Source of the DNA: a virus
Strand: one strand, 5' to 3'
DNA length: 54,354 nucleotides
IMG/VR virus record: IMGVR_UViG_3300045240_000043
Location: 1 to 54,354 of that record
Made by a program: the position numbers and the translations under genes. The notes below the pieces were generated by a model. The model worked only from the letters and a program-made list of their open reading frames with translations, was not told the DNA's origin and searched no databases. Below are positions 6,598 to 13,512 of this stretch, piece after piece (position 1 is the stretch's first letter; each line of letters begins with the position of its first letter).

Positions 6598-6947
6598 AGC
6601 AGCGTTCCCTGCGCGGCGGGAACGCGCGGCCCGCGACGCATACCGGCGTCGCTGCGCTTGGTCCGCGGTTCGTAGGTGAGGCACACTGGCCACGGGTTGC
6701 CGTCGCTGAACTCCTCTGCGCAGTGCGGCGGGTAGGGCGAAGCGTCAGGTGACCATTCGGGCATGTCGGCGTTGTACGGGTCGCAGATGGCGCGGGAGAC
6801 CAGCTCGCAGCCGTACCCGCCGCCGTTGCCCTCGCGGCGCTCGCGGGCGCTCTCGTGCCTGCATCCGGCGCACATGGCGTCCAGCCACTCAGACAGGTGC
6901 ACGCCGCCGTCGCTGTTGCCGCCGAACAGGTCCGTAGCGGTGGCCAT
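6594..6947 (-). CDS. Cys-rich small protein, probable zinc binding
   Basis: 117 residues from the ATG at 6947. It contains C-x2-C-x-H (CAGCRH), further cysteines at CEL and ICDPYNADMPEW, and HCAEEFSDGNPWPVC near the C-terminus, suggesting one or two bound metals. It sits between two other Cys-containing small proteins in the leftward early operon. Function unknown. Confidence 0.6.
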   Translation of the reverse strand: MATATDLFGGNSDGGVHLSEWLDAMCAGCRHESARERREGNGGGYGCELVSRAICDPYNADMPEWSPDASPYPPHCAEEFSDGNPWPVCLTYEPRTKRSDAGMRRGPRVPAAQGTLL

Positions 6948-6950
6948 CAC

Positions 6951-7244
6951 TCAGTCCTGCCGCTTCTCACAGTTAGCGGTACTCATAGCGGAAATCTCCC
7001 GTTCCCAGCGCTCATATTCAGCCGGGATCAGGTACTGGTCGGGCTGGGGCGGCAGGTGACAGCCCTCCCCGTCAAAGCCGTGGCAGCGCCACCAGCCATC
7101 TTTACCCAGGCGCATATCACCGTGCTGGATGCAGCCGGGATGGCAACCATGCCCGATGAGCGGATGCCCGGTGATCCCGCAGGGCGGGGGCGCCCCAGGG
7201 CCGTCCCAGTAGGTGACAGTCACGCGCCCGGTGCCTGACCTCAT
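6951..7244 (-). CDS. Small Cys/His protein ending in the repeat-encoded KRQD tail
   Basis: 97 residues, ATG at 7244. The middle has HGCHPGCIQHGD and WWRCHGFDGEGCH, a Cys/His pattern likely to bind zinc. The last 11 codons (MSTANCEKRQD) are encoded by copy 1 of the dispersed junction repeat. Function unknown; early-operon accessory gene. Confidence 0.6.
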   Translation of the reverse strand: MRSGTGRVTVTYWDGPGAPPPCGITGHPLIGHGCHPGCIQHGDMRLGKDGWWRCHGFDGEGCHLPPQPDQYLIPAEYERWEREISAMSTANCEKRQD

Positions 7245-7278
7245 GGCGTCTCCTGCCGCTTCGCAAGGGTAGCGGTAC

Positions 7279-7590
7279 TCACAGGTCGTACCAGTACTTG
7301 AGGTCTCCCTCGCTGGAAGCGGTCAGGCTGTCATAGTCGCTGCTGTGACATAGCCACTCGCCCGGCTTTACCTGGGTGTACCGGGTGCGCGATGGGTGAT
7401 CGTCAGGAACGTCAGTCCAGGCGGCGACCAGTACGGTGCCGGACGGCAGCGGGCATTCGGCCGCCTCGCCCTGATAAGCCATCCCGGCGACCTTCCGCAC
7501 CTCATCCAGTGATTCACCGTGAAGGTACTGGGCGCCAGTCAGCGTGCTCGTATCCTGCCGGGGCTTAGGCCGGTACTTCCTGATCGTCAC
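7279..7590 (-). CDS. Small early protein of unknown function
   Basis: 103 residues, GTG at 7590 behind GGAGGG supplied by repeat copy 3. Acidic and Tyr-rich towards the C-terminus (YTQVKPGEWLCHSSDYDSL, KYWYDL). No family recognised. Ends just before repeat copy 2, with the stop TGA forming the first bases of the repeat. Confidence 0.6.
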   Translation of the reverse strand: MTIRKYRPKPRQDTSTLTGAQYLHGESLDEVRKVAGMAYQGEAAECPLPSGTVLVAAWTDVPDDHPSRTRYTQVKPGEWLCHSSDYDSLTASSEGDLKYWYDL

Positions 7591-7629
7591 GACTCAGCCC
7601 TCCTCTTTCCGTTTCGGGGGTAGCGGTAC

Positions 7630-8157
7630 TCATACCAGCACCCCTTGCGCTCTCTCACTGCCCATGCTGCTGGTGCCAGGGAACAGGTCCACCATCTCGT
7701 CACCATCCTGGTAGCCAAGCCAGTCGAGCACCGCCCGGCAGACCTTCCCCGGCTTGGCGCCAACGAGGCCCTTGCGGAACGTCACCGGCGCCGACACCCA
7801 ATCCTTCGGGGTGATTCCCTCGCCGCCCTTCTCAGGGACCGGCGGATTGGCGTTCCGGCCACCGCGGTAGATGATCGGCTCCCAGGCGTAGGCCGGGCGC
7901 ACGCCCTTCTTGTAGACGCAGAACGTCTTGACCCACGGGGCGACGCGGGTGTCAGGTGGCGTCATAGGCCAGATGTCACGTAGCGACGGCATGCTCAGCG
8001 ACAGCGCCCACCCATCCGGGTACCGGGCCACGAGATGATCCACCAGCTGGCGGTGGGTGGCAAGGTCGTCCCAGCATCCCCACGGCGCATCATGACGATG
8101 GCCATAGTGCTTCCCGCACATACCGAGGTACGGCGGGTCGGCATAGGCGAAGCGCAC
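7630..8157 (-). CDS. DNA methyltransferase, motif order IV then I
   Basis: 175 residues, starting at the GTG at 8157 behind GGAAGG; the longer upstream frame overlaps the preceding gene. The catalytic motif ADPPYLG is at residues 6-12 and the SAM-binding-type motif VDLFPGTSSMG at about 156-166, the circularly permuted (beta) order of N4-cytosine/N6-adenine DNA methylases. It is short for the family, lacking most of a target recognition domain. It may protect phage DNA from restriction or modify it for regulation. A second, larger DNA methylase is at 19455. Confidence 0.75.
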   Translation of the reverse strand: MRFAYADPPYLGMCGKHYGHRHDAPWGCWDDLATHRQLVDHLVARYPDGWALSLSMPSLRDIWPMTPPDTRVAPWVKTFCVYKKGVRPAYAWEPIIYRGGRNANPPVPEKGGEGITPKDWVSAPVTFRKGLVGAKPGKVCRAVLDWLGYQDGDEMVDLFPGTSSMGSERAQGVLV

Positions 8158-8159
8158 GT

Positions 8160-8507
8160 TCAGTCCTTCCGTCTGCCGCTTCGGCTGGTAGCGGTATCCA
8201 GGTGCATCACATGGACGAGGGCGTAGTGCCCCCGGTAGCCATCCATCGTCCAGAACGACCGGCTGCATTCGCAGCGGTGACGGTGCGGCCACACGAACAA
8301 CGGGAGCGGGATCGATGGCACCCACTGCCCGCGTGAGTTCTGCGTCTGAGCGGCGGTGGCGCCGAGCGCGTCACCGCGAAGCATGGTGACCGTTTGCAGG
8401 TATGCCTCCCGGTAGGAGATGCCCAGCCCCTTCGCCAAGCCGTGGGCGTGACCTTCGCGCCACCCGTCATCCCAGAGCGTGGGTGTTCCGGTCTCGATGT
8501 CAGCCAT
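8160..8507 (-). CDS. Small early protein with repeat-encoded GRRKD tail
   Basis: 115 residues, ATG at 8507. N-terminal half is helical (GWREGHAHGLAKGLGISYREAYLQTVTML); the C-terminal half has CECSRSFWTMDGYRGHYALVH, which resembles a C2H2-like zinc motif. The final residues DTATSRSGRRKD come from repeat copy 4. Function unknown. Confidence 0.6.
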   Translation of the reverse strand: MADIETGTPTLWDDGWREGHAHGLAKGLGISYREAYLQTVTMLRGDALGATAAQTQNSRGQWVPSIPLPLFVWPHRHRCECSRSFWTMDGYRGHYALVHVMHLDTATSRSGRRKD

Positions 8508-8508
8508 C

Positions 8509-8784
8509 TCAGTCCTTCCGCTTCGGCAGGGTAGCGGTATTGCGCAGGCGGTCCAGTGCGGCCTCTATGTCCGGGGGCGACTCGTGATTGTGCGCCGCGT
8601 CCAGGCACCACAGCGGCGGCCCGCCAGCGTCACCTGCCAGACGCTCGGCCAGAAACCTGTCAATCTGCAGGTCGCCCTCATGCGGGCAGCCCGGGTGATG
8701 CAGGTACGGCGCCCGGCCATCGGCGCGGTAGCTGCCGCAGCCGGGGCAGGCGTTCACCCGGTGCGGATTCGGGGACTGTGCCAT
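8509..8784 (-). CDS. Small zinc-ribbon-like early protein
   Basis: 91 residues, ATG at 8784 overlapping the stop of the upstream gene (ATGA). Motifs: ACPGCGSYRADG, HPGCPHEGDLQ and CLDAAHNHE, a probable zinc-ribbon layout. C-terminus NTATLPKRKD is encoded by repeat copy 5. Function unknown. Confidence 0.65.
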   Translation of the reverse strand: MAQSPNPHRVNACPGCGSYRADGRAPYLHHPGCPHEGDLQIDRFLAERLAGDAGGPPLWCLDAAHNHESPPDIEAALDRLRNTATLPKRKD

Positions 8785-8963
8785 CAGTCCTTCCCCTGCC
8801 GCTTAGAAAGCGTAGCGGTACTCTCCAGCGACAGCAGGGCACCTTCTACCGCCTCGTCGGTGATGCCGTCCAGCGCCCGGTAGATGTCCTCTAGCGGGAT
8901 GCCAGATTCCATCGCTGGCCAGTCCCGGCCGGCCACGTAGTAGCCGGTACGCCGATCGGGCAT
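8784..8963 (-). CDS. 59-residue early protein with repeat-encoded tail
   Basis: 59 residues, ATG at 8963. Acidic helical body (IPLEDIYRALDGITDEAVEGALLSLE) followed by STATLSKRQGKD from repeat copy 6. It is tightly packed between genes with an ATGA overlap at its stop, which supports it as real. Function unknown. Confidence 0.6.
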   Translation of the reverse strand: MPDRRTGYYVAGRDWPAMESGIPLEDIYRALDGITDEAVEGALLSLESTATLSKRQGKD

Positions 8964-8966
8964 CGG

Positions 8967-9149
8967 TCAGTCCTTCCGCTTAGTTGCGGTAGCGGTATCG
9001 ATTGGGCGCCGGGCGGCCTCGGTCATCGCCCCGAAGGCGCGCCGGTACTTCTCGGCCCAGGCAGCGAGCGGCTCATTCATGGCCTTCATCGCTTCCGCGA
9101 ACTGCACCACCGCCGACAGCTCCGCCTTGTCACTGATGTTGTCGATCAC
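8967..9149 (-). CDS. 60-residue helical early protein
   Basis: 60 residues from a GTG at 9149 that overlaps the stop of the upstream gene (GTGA). Almost wholly helical (ELSAVVQFAEAMKAMNEPLAAWAEKYRRAFGAM is spread over residues 10-45), with the repeat-encoded tail DTATATKRKD. Function unknown. Confidence 0.6.
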   Translation of the reverse strand: MIDNISDKAELSAVVQFAEAMKAMNEPLAAWAEKYRRAFGAMTEAARRPIDTATATKRKD

Positions 9150-9427
9150 TGCTTATCCATCTCATACAGGTGCCAGACCAGGCCGTCGGGGCTGCGCGGA
9201 CAGGTGCCGACCCAGCGGGCGTCATCGGGGAGCGGCTGGCCGGTGCCGAACACCTGAAATGCGCGTTTGACCTCCGGTGCTCCCTTGGTGCTCTCAGCCC
9301 AGAACTCGACGACATGACCAAGATTGCCGCTGACGGTGGCAACGGCAACCGGGCTGTGCGACAACCCGAACTCGTGCGGCTGGTCATCGAGGGGGACAAC
9401 GTAACGAAACATGCGCCGGTCATCCAT
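9146..9427 (-). CDS. DUF7352-like small protein
   Basis: 93 residues; the ATG at 9427 was chosen because AGAAGGAGGA lies just upstream. The pattern FRYVVPLDDQ, VEFWAES, FQVFGTGQPLPDD and a final VWHLYE matches a small family frequent in phages and actinobacteria (I believe DUF7352), predicted to be an all-beta protein. No known function. It is preceded by repeat copy 8. Confidence 0.65.
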   Translation of the reverse strand: MDDRRMFRYVVPLDDQPHEFGLSHSPVAVATVSGNLGHVVEFWAESTKGAPEVKRAFQVFGTGQPLPDDARWVGTCPRSPDGLVWHLYEMDKQ

Positions 9428-9526
9428 CGTTCCTCCTTCTGCCGCTCTTGAACCTAAGCGGTACATACAGGCCACTCTACAGGGGTTCGGAAGGCGTGTC
9501 ACGCAAGAGCGGTACATACAGCGGCT

Positions 9527-9997
9527 TTATTCGGCGTACTCAGCCTGGCCTGGGGGACGCCCATACTCGTCAAGCTCGACATCGGGCGTGAACCACTCAG
9601 GATGCCGCTTACGGATGCTCATGTAGCCAATGCGATCCGCATGGAGGGCGCGCGCTCGTGCCGCCTGCAACCTGGCCAGGTCGCTCTCGTCTGGCGCCCG
9701 CGTGCCTTCAATCCACAACCCGGCGTCGCCGTCGCCTGTGTCCTCAGACCACACCAGGCGAGGATCATCAAGGCGCCCCGCCCTCTGCTTCCACAGTGCC
9801 TGGAACTCTGCGAGGGTGTAGAGGCCGTGCGGGATGTGCGACTGGTGACGTATCCGGCCGCCGTGGATGAAAAAGACTGACGTCTGCGTCTCGGGATCGT
9901 AGAGGCCGCTTTCGCTGTTCAGCCACGCGTAGTCACCGTCGCCCCAGTCCCAGCCGGGAACGTCCCACTGCGGCGGCTTGAACTCTGGTTCGCTCAT
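9527..9997 (-). CDS. First gene of leftward early operon, unknown function
   Basis: 156 residues, ATG at 9997 behind GGGAGG. Acidic, Trp-rich N-terminus (WDVPGWDWGDGDYAWLN) and an Arg-rich helix near the C-terminus (LARLQAARARALHADRIGYMSIRKRHPEW). No family recognised. It is the first gene of the operon running leftward to 5849. Confidence 0.6.
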   Translation of the reverse strand: MSEPEFKPPQWDVPGWDWGDGDYAWLNSESGLYDPETQTSVFFIHGGRIRHQSHIPHGLYTLAEFQALWKQRAGRLDDPRLVWSEDTGDGDAGLWIEGTRAPDESDLARLQAARARALHADRIGYMSIRKRHPEWFTPDVELDEYGRPPGQAEYAE

Positions 9998-10248
9998 GAC
10001 GTCAGCCTCCCACTTTCCGCAACCGGGGCGGCGACGGGAGCCACCGTCACTTTTACCGCAGCCAGCCAGCCCGCTGCGCTAGCTCCCGTCCTTACCCGGC
10101 TGTCCGGGCCGCGCGCTACTTGCTATCCTGCCCGCAGGTTGACAGTCTGGAGTCAGCAGGCCGGTGCGACGTGGCGTCGTCTAACAGAACGATCAATAAA
10201 AAGAGGACGCGGCTACGACTTGAAGCGGGAACGCTTCATGGCCCGTAT
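9998..10248. promoter_or_regulatory. Non-coding region upstream of leftward early operon
   Basis: About 250 bases without a convincing gene, between a terminator and the operon starting at 9997. It should hold the operon promoter. A perfect hairpin GAAGCG-GGAA-CGCTTC lies at 10222-10237, and a TTGACA at 10139-10144 on the plus strand has no good -10 partner. The rightward ORF through this region (10139-10639) runs antisense to the integrase and was not accepted. The region beside the integrase is also a candidate attachment-site location; none can be identified from sequence alone. Confidence 0.35.
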
Positions 10249-10275
10249 GCGGGGTGGAGAATCGGGATTCCCCGC
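10249..10275 (-). terminator. Terminator hairpin after integrase operon
   Basis: GCGGGG pairs with CCCCGC and, after a short left-side bulge, GAATC pairs with GATTC. It lies eight bases past the stop of the leftward gene ending at 10283, so it is well placed to end the repressor/integrase operon. Confidence 0.55.
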
Positions 10276-10282
10276 CGCCACG

Positions 10283-10483
10283 TCACCGCCTGCTGAGCGC
10301 TTCGCGCACTGTGGCGTACATCGCCGGGTGCAGGCGCTTGCGCCGGCTGCGGCCTTCCGCCAGCGCCTTGTTCATGTCCCGCACCGACTGAGCGTAACCG
10401 GGGCTGTTGTGGCTGCGGTAGCCGCCGATACCGTGCTTGCGGCTGCTCAGGTTCCCGCGGCCGGACTGGCTGCTCATGAACAT
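10283..10483 (-). CDS. Small basic protein coupled to integrase
   Basis: 66 residues; its ATG overlaps the integrase stop (TGATG). Strongly basic, with a probable helix SVRDMNKALAEGRSRRKRLHPAMYATVREALSRR split over residues 32-66. Position directly after the integrase suggests a recombination directionality factor or DNA-bending partner; this is not supported by a recognised motif. Confidence 0.5.
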   Translation of the reverse strand: MFMSSQSGRGNLSSRKHGIGGYRSHNSPGYAQSVRDMNKALAEGRSRRKRLHPAMYATVREALSRR

Positions 10484-11403
10484 CAGCCTGCCACGATCCG
10501 CAACCGCTCGGGCACCGGCAGCGCGGCCACCGCGGCGTGCGCCGACGGCCGGTCATACGCCGCGTACCCGGCCGTCACCACCGGCGAGGAGTGCCCGAGC
10601 AGATCCTGCGTCAGCCTAAGATCCCTAGTTCCCCGGTAGATTTGCGTGCCATATCTATGACGCAGGGAATGGAGCGTGGCCTGCACTCCGCATTCGTGCA
10701 AGTGGATATTCGCGTAATGGGATATAAGTCCCGGCGTGCACGGCCCAGGCTGGCCGTCCATGCGACGGAACACGTAGCCGCTAGGCGGCAGTCCAGCGCG
10801 TTGGAGTTCCGCGATTACGAATCCGTTAAGCGGCACGGCTCTCTCCCGCGCATGCCCCTTAGTGGCACCGGCGGCGACGATGAGCACCGGCGGGGACGCG
10901 GTTTCGAGTACGGATTCGCGGCGTAGCAGCGCTATCTCCTTGGCGCGCAGCCCGCACCAGGCAGCAAGGATGAGCCAAGGCCGGATACGTGGCGTGGCGA
11001 GCGCGAGCGCTCGCATGAGATCCGGCTCACCGACGGGCCTGGGGAGTCTCCTGGCGGTGCGCGGCACCGGGATGCCTGCGGCCGGGTTAGCGCTGATCAG
11101 GCCGCTGGCCACGCAGGACTCGTAGAACGCGCGGGCGTGGCCGACGTAGTGGACGATCACCTCGTCGCTGACGGTCAGGGAGGCCCGCCACGCGCCCAGC
11201 GTCGCGGCGTCAGCGTCGAGAAGGGGGACGGGGAGAGCGCGGCCGAGCTGCCGCAGGAACGTTAGGCGACCGTAGATGGTCGCGGCCGAATGCCCGAGCA
11301 GGCGCAAATGCTCTAAATGGTCCTCGATCGCTTCCATGAGGATGCCGGATTCTGTGCGTGCTGCGGGGCACAGTGACGGATCGTAACGCAACGGTATTCG
11401 CAT
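10483..11403 (-). CDS. int: Phage integrase, tyrosine recombinase
   Basis: 306 residues from the ATG at 11403; a GTG at 11448 would overlap the upstream repressor gene by 19 bases. Residues about 25-115 form a SAM-like core-binding domain (AATIYGRLTFLRQLGRALP, VIVHYVGHARAFYESCV). The catalytic domain has R153 (WCGLRAKE), K182 (TKGHARER), H245-x-x-R248 (HSLRH), H271 (LLGHSSPV) and Y280 (TAGYAAY). It would recombine attP with a host attB. It is linked to a repressor gene upstream, forming a standard lysogeny module. Confidence 0.92.
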   Translation of the reverse strand: MRIPLRYDPSLCPAARTESGILMEAIEDHLEHLRLLGHSAATIYGRLTFLRQLGRALPVPLLDADAATLGAWRASLTVSDEVIVHYVGHARAFYESCVASGLISANPAAGIPVPRTARRLPRPVGEPDLMRALALATPRIRPWLILAAWCGLRAKEIALLRRESVLETASPPVLIVAAGATKGHARERAVPLNGFVIAELQRAGLPPSGYVFRRMDGQPGPCTPGLISHYANIHLHECGVQATLHSLRHRYGTQIYRGTRDLRLTQDLLGHSSPVVTAGYAAYDRPSAHAAVAALPVPERLRIVAG

Positions 11404-11429
11404 GGCAAGGGCCTTGCATAAACCGCTGG

Positions 11430-11747
11430 TTACGCGGCTAGAATGCACAGCGAACGACGCTGCGGCAGGGTCTGAATAAGCGCGGACCTGGACTTCACAT
11501 CAGGCAGATTCGGCACGAGAACCGGGCCGTCGAAAAAAACAGTGATCGGCACGTCCAGCAACTCGGCTAGCTTCGCCAGGTCGGACACGTCGAACGGGAC
11601 GCCCCCGGTGAGGCGCCGCGACAGGTAGGGCTCGGTCCAGCCGAGTTCGAGGGCTGCGGATCGCCCGGATCTCTGCCGCCGTGCGAGCCAGGCCCTGACT
11701 TCGCCTGCGACAATCCGTTGCATCATCTCCGCGTGCGGGGTATCCAT
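11430..11747 (-). CDS. XRE-type HTH repressor (leftward)
   Basis: 105 residues from the ATG at 11747. The region EVRAWLARRQ...ALELGWTEPYLSRRLTGGVPFDVSDLAKLAELLDVPI is an XRE-type helix-turn-helix. The last 30 residues are a different, possibly oligomerising tail. It closely resembles the divergent protein at 11827, so the two are paralogues. As the gene cotranscribed with integrase, it is the likelier lysogeny repressor. No Shine-Dalgarno is visible. Confidence 0.8.
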   Translation of the reverse strand: MDTPHAEMMQRIVAGEVRAWLARRQRSGRSAALELGWTEPYLSRRLTGGVPFDVSDLAKLAELLDVPITVFFDGPVLVPNLPDVKSRSALIQTLPQRRSLCILAA

Positions 11748-11826
11748 GCGGTCAGCGTAAGGTTCCGATACCGGACATTGCAAGTATGACTTGCGCGAAA
11801 TTTCGCTCAGCGGTAACCTGCCACGC
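11748..11826. promoter_or_regulatory. Genetic-switch region with two adjacent palindromes
   Basis: The 79-base gap between the divergent HTH genes contains GCAAGT-ATG-ACTTGC (11780-11794), a 15-base inverted repeat, directly abutting GCGAAATTTCGC (11795-11806), a perfect 12-base palindrome. Two distinct adjacent operators between two paralogous regulators fit a bistable immunity switch. Which protein binds which site cannot be told from sequence. Confidence 0.65.
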
Positions 11827-12036
11827 ATGGCCAGAGAAACTATCGCAGGCGAGGTCCGGGCAGAGCTCGGTCGCCAGAACCTCTCGCAGACCTACGTATG
11901 CGCCCGGCTGAAATGGACCCAGCCCTACCTGTCCCGGCGCCTCACCGGCCAGGTCGCGTTCTCCACCGATGACCTGGAGAAGATCGCGGAGTTCCTCGAC
12001 GTGCCCGTCATCCGGTTCCTGGAGCCGGCGGCATGA
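11827..12036 (+). CDS. XRE-type HTH regulator (rightward, Cro-like position)
   Basis: 69 residues from the ATG at 11827; a TTG at 11791 would extend it across the palindromes and was rejected. It is almost entirely an XRE-type HTH domain (EVRAELGRQNLSQTYVCARL, WTQPYLSRRLTGQVAFSTDDLEKIAEFLDVPVIRF). It shares the YLSRRLTG core with the divergent repressor. First gene of the rightward early region, so a Cro-like role is likely. Confidence 0.82.
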   Translation: MARETIAGEVRAELGRQNLSQTYVCARLKWTQPYLSRRLTGQVAFSTDDLEKIAEFLDVPVIRFLEPAA

Positions 12037-12476
12037 TGCCGACCCTGCGCGAGCGGCTGCACGCGCGTCTCGCGCCCTGCGCTGATCCCGGCTGTGACTG
12101 CCTGCTATGGGGCGGCCTCCTGAACAACAAGGGCTACGGCCGGATCTACGCTCACGGCCGGGTTCGCGGCGTCCATGAGGTCGCGTGGGAACTGGAGCAT
12201 GACCCGGTCCCCCGCGGCCTTGAGCTAGATCACGTCAAGGCGCGCGGGTGCATGCACGCGAACTGCGCGAACGTCGCGCACCTGGAACCAGTGACGCACC
12301 GGGAGAACCTGCTGCGCGGCGACACGGTCGCTGCCCGGCATGCGGCGACCACCCATTGCCCGGCTGATCACTTGTACGACATGGCGAACACCAGGATCGA
12401 GCGCAGCGGCAAGCGGCACTGCCGGGCATGTGACCGGGACCGTAAGCGCCGGGAGCGCGCCAAAGCCGCGTACTAG
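12033..12476 (+). CDS. HNH endonuclease
   Basis: 147 residues; the ATG at 12033 overlaps the preceding stop. HEVAWELEHDPVPRGLELDHV, GCMHANCANVAHLEPVTHREN and a second Cys cluster HCRACDRDRKRRERA give a typical HNH fold of the actinophage type, with His as general base in LELDHV and Asn in CANVAHLE. The N-terminal Cys pair (CADPGCDCLLW) is usual for this subgroup. Likely a free-standing homing nuclease or an early phage nuclease. Confidence 0.85.
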   Translation: MMPTLRERLHARLAPCADPGCDCLLWGGLLNNKGYGRIYAHGRVRGVHEVAWELEHDPVPRGLELDHVKARGCMHANCANVAHLEPVTHRENLLRGDTVAARHAATTHCPADHLYDMANTRIERSGKRHCRACDRDRKRRERAKAAY

Positions 12477-12492
12477 CCCCCCGCAAAAACGC

Positions 12493-12520
12493 TGGCCGCC
12501 CCCACGCCAGGGGACGGCCA
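12493..12520 (+). terminator. GC hairpin after HNH gene
   Basis: TGGCCG-CCCC pairs with GGGG-CGGCCA with one internal mismatch. It lies in the 83-base gap between the HNH gene and the next gene and may partly terminate transcription from the HNH gene. Confidence 0.4.
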
Positions 12521-12559
12521 AGCGGACACCGCACTCAATATAACGCAAAGAGGACACCC

Positions 12560-12757
12560 ATGAAAACCGTCAATCCGCCACCCGAATGGCTGACACCCGC
12601 AGAGGTGGCACGCAAGCTCCGCGTCGAACGGAAAACCGTAAGCCTGTGGGCGGAGAACGGGCGCATCCCGGCCGTTCACGTCATCCGCACGCCCGGCGGT
12701 CACCGGCGTTACCGCGCCTCCTACATCGGGCAGCTCACCAAGGGCGGCCGGTCATGA
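12560..12757 (+). CDS. MerR/BldC-type HTH protein
   Basis: 65 residues behind AGAGGA. WLTPAEVARKLRVERKTVSLWAENGRIPAVHVIRTPGGHRRYR is a complete MerR-like winged helix as in BldC and phage excisionases, with a short basic tail. It may be a transcription factor or an excisionase for the integrase; position at the head of the rightward early operon favours regulation. Confidence 0.85.
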   Translation: MKTVNPPPEWLTPAEVARKLRVERKTVSLWAENGRIPAVHVIRTPGGHRRYRASYIGQLTKGGRS

Positions 12758-13080
12758 GCGGCGGCAGCTACGGCCGCCAGCAGGCCGAATACCACAAGAA
12801 CAGCCACCCCGGCGGGGACGTGATCCCCATGCACGAGTGCGGCGAGCCGTCGTGCCTTGAGGCCACCGGCCGCGAGCCGCCGCGCAACATCGCCGGCCGC
12901 GACCAGCCGCGCGAAACCGAGGCCGTCACCCACCATGTGCGCTTCTGGGGCAACCTCAACAGTCCCCGTGACGTGTTCGCCGAGTGTGACGCCTGCCACT
13001 GGTCCGCCGGGCTGGAGGGCGGCCACGACGGGCCTGAGCTGATGCGCCTCGTCAGGCAGCACGCCGGGGTGGTCGCGTGA
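12754..13080 (+). CDS. Small Cys/His early protein
   Basis: 108 residues; ATG at 12754 in an ATGA overlap. Contains HECGEPSCLEA and FAECDACHWSAGLEGGHDGPE, a zinc-ribbon-like layout, between unremarkable polar segments. Function unknown. Confidence 0.6.
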   Translation: MSGGSYGRQQAEYHKNSHPGGDVIPMHECGEPSCLEATGREPPRNIAGRDQPRETEAVTHHVRFWGNLNSPRDVFAECDACHWSAGLEGGHDGPELMRLVRQHAGVVA

Positions 13081-13148
13081 TCGCCGTCGCGCTGTGCGCC
13101 GTCCTCGCCGCCGTCTGCCTGTCCCTTGGAGCCTCCAATGCCTCTTGA
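13077..13148 (+). CDS. Possible 23-residue membrane peptide
   Basis: A GTG overlapping the preceding stop (GTGA) opens a 23-residue peptide, VIAVALCAVLAAVCLSLGASNAS, that is almost one transmembrane helix. It overlaps the start of the next gene. The overlap arrangement is the only support; it may also serve only to couple translation. Confidence 0.3.
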   Translation: MIAVALCAVLAAVCLSLGASNAS

Positions 13149-13512
13149 GATGAATCCGGAGATCCGCGCCCGCTGGGTTGCCGCGCTCCGCTCCGGCGAC
13201 TACGCGCAGACCACCGGGAAGCTCCGCAACAACGAGGGCTTCTGCTGCCTGGGAGTCCTGTGCGACCTGGCTGAGCGAGAAGGGCTCATCACCTCGGCGA
13301 TCGACGACTGCGACGAAGGATGCCGCGACTACGGCGACGAGAGATTCGACCTGCCGGGCGTGGTCATCAGGTGGGCATCCCTCAGGTCAAGCCCCGCCAT
13401 CTTCGCGGACATAGACGATACCGGTCCAAGGGATGTGCCCCTGGCGATCCTTAACGACGATTACGGCTGGGACTTCGCCCGCATCGCCGATGCCATCGAG
13501 GGCACGTCATGA
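13138..13512 (+). CDS. Conserved phage protein with CCLGVLCDLA motif
   Basis: 124 residues; the ATG at 13138 follows TTGGAG. RWVAALRSGDYAQTTGKLRNNEGFCCLGVLCDLAE near the N-terminus is the hallmark of a widespread family of uncharacterised phage proteins. The C-terminal AILNDDYGWDFARIADAIEG is also typical of it. Function unknown; usually found among early genes. Confidence 0.7.
   Translation: MPLEMNPEIRARWVAALRSGDYAQTTGKLRNNEGFCCLGVLCDLAEREGLITSAIDDCDEGCRDYGDERFDLPGVVIRWASLRSSPAIFADIDDTGPRDVPLAILNDDYGWDFARIADAIEGTS

Larger units (their letters stand above)
6952..9520 (-). repeat. Dispersed gene-junction repeat, nine copies
   Basis: On the minus strand a motif of 30-40 bases recurs at gene junctions: TACCGCTA, a short spacer, AAGCGG, then a purine-rich AGGA that leads into the next start codon. 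CCGCT and AGCGG can pair into a small hairpin. Copies: 6952-6986, 7248-7281, 7595-7633, 8161-8198, 8510-8541, 8785-8825, 8968-8999, 9431-9466 and a partial one at about 9494-9520. In five copies it is translated as the last residues of the upstream protein ((S/N/D)TA..KRxxD before the stop); in others it is intergenic. It resembles in layout the start-associated sequences of cluster K mycobacteriophages, but the sequence is different. Confidence 0.85.

Noticed and set aside
6952-9520. CRISPR array suggested by nine similar repeats
   Set aside because: Spacing is irregular (about 60-550 bases) and the intervals are protein-coding genes, with no cas genes.
10139-10639. Rightward ORF starting with GTTGACAG
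   Set aside because: Runs antisense into the integrase and its coupled gene; no ribosome-binding site and no motif.
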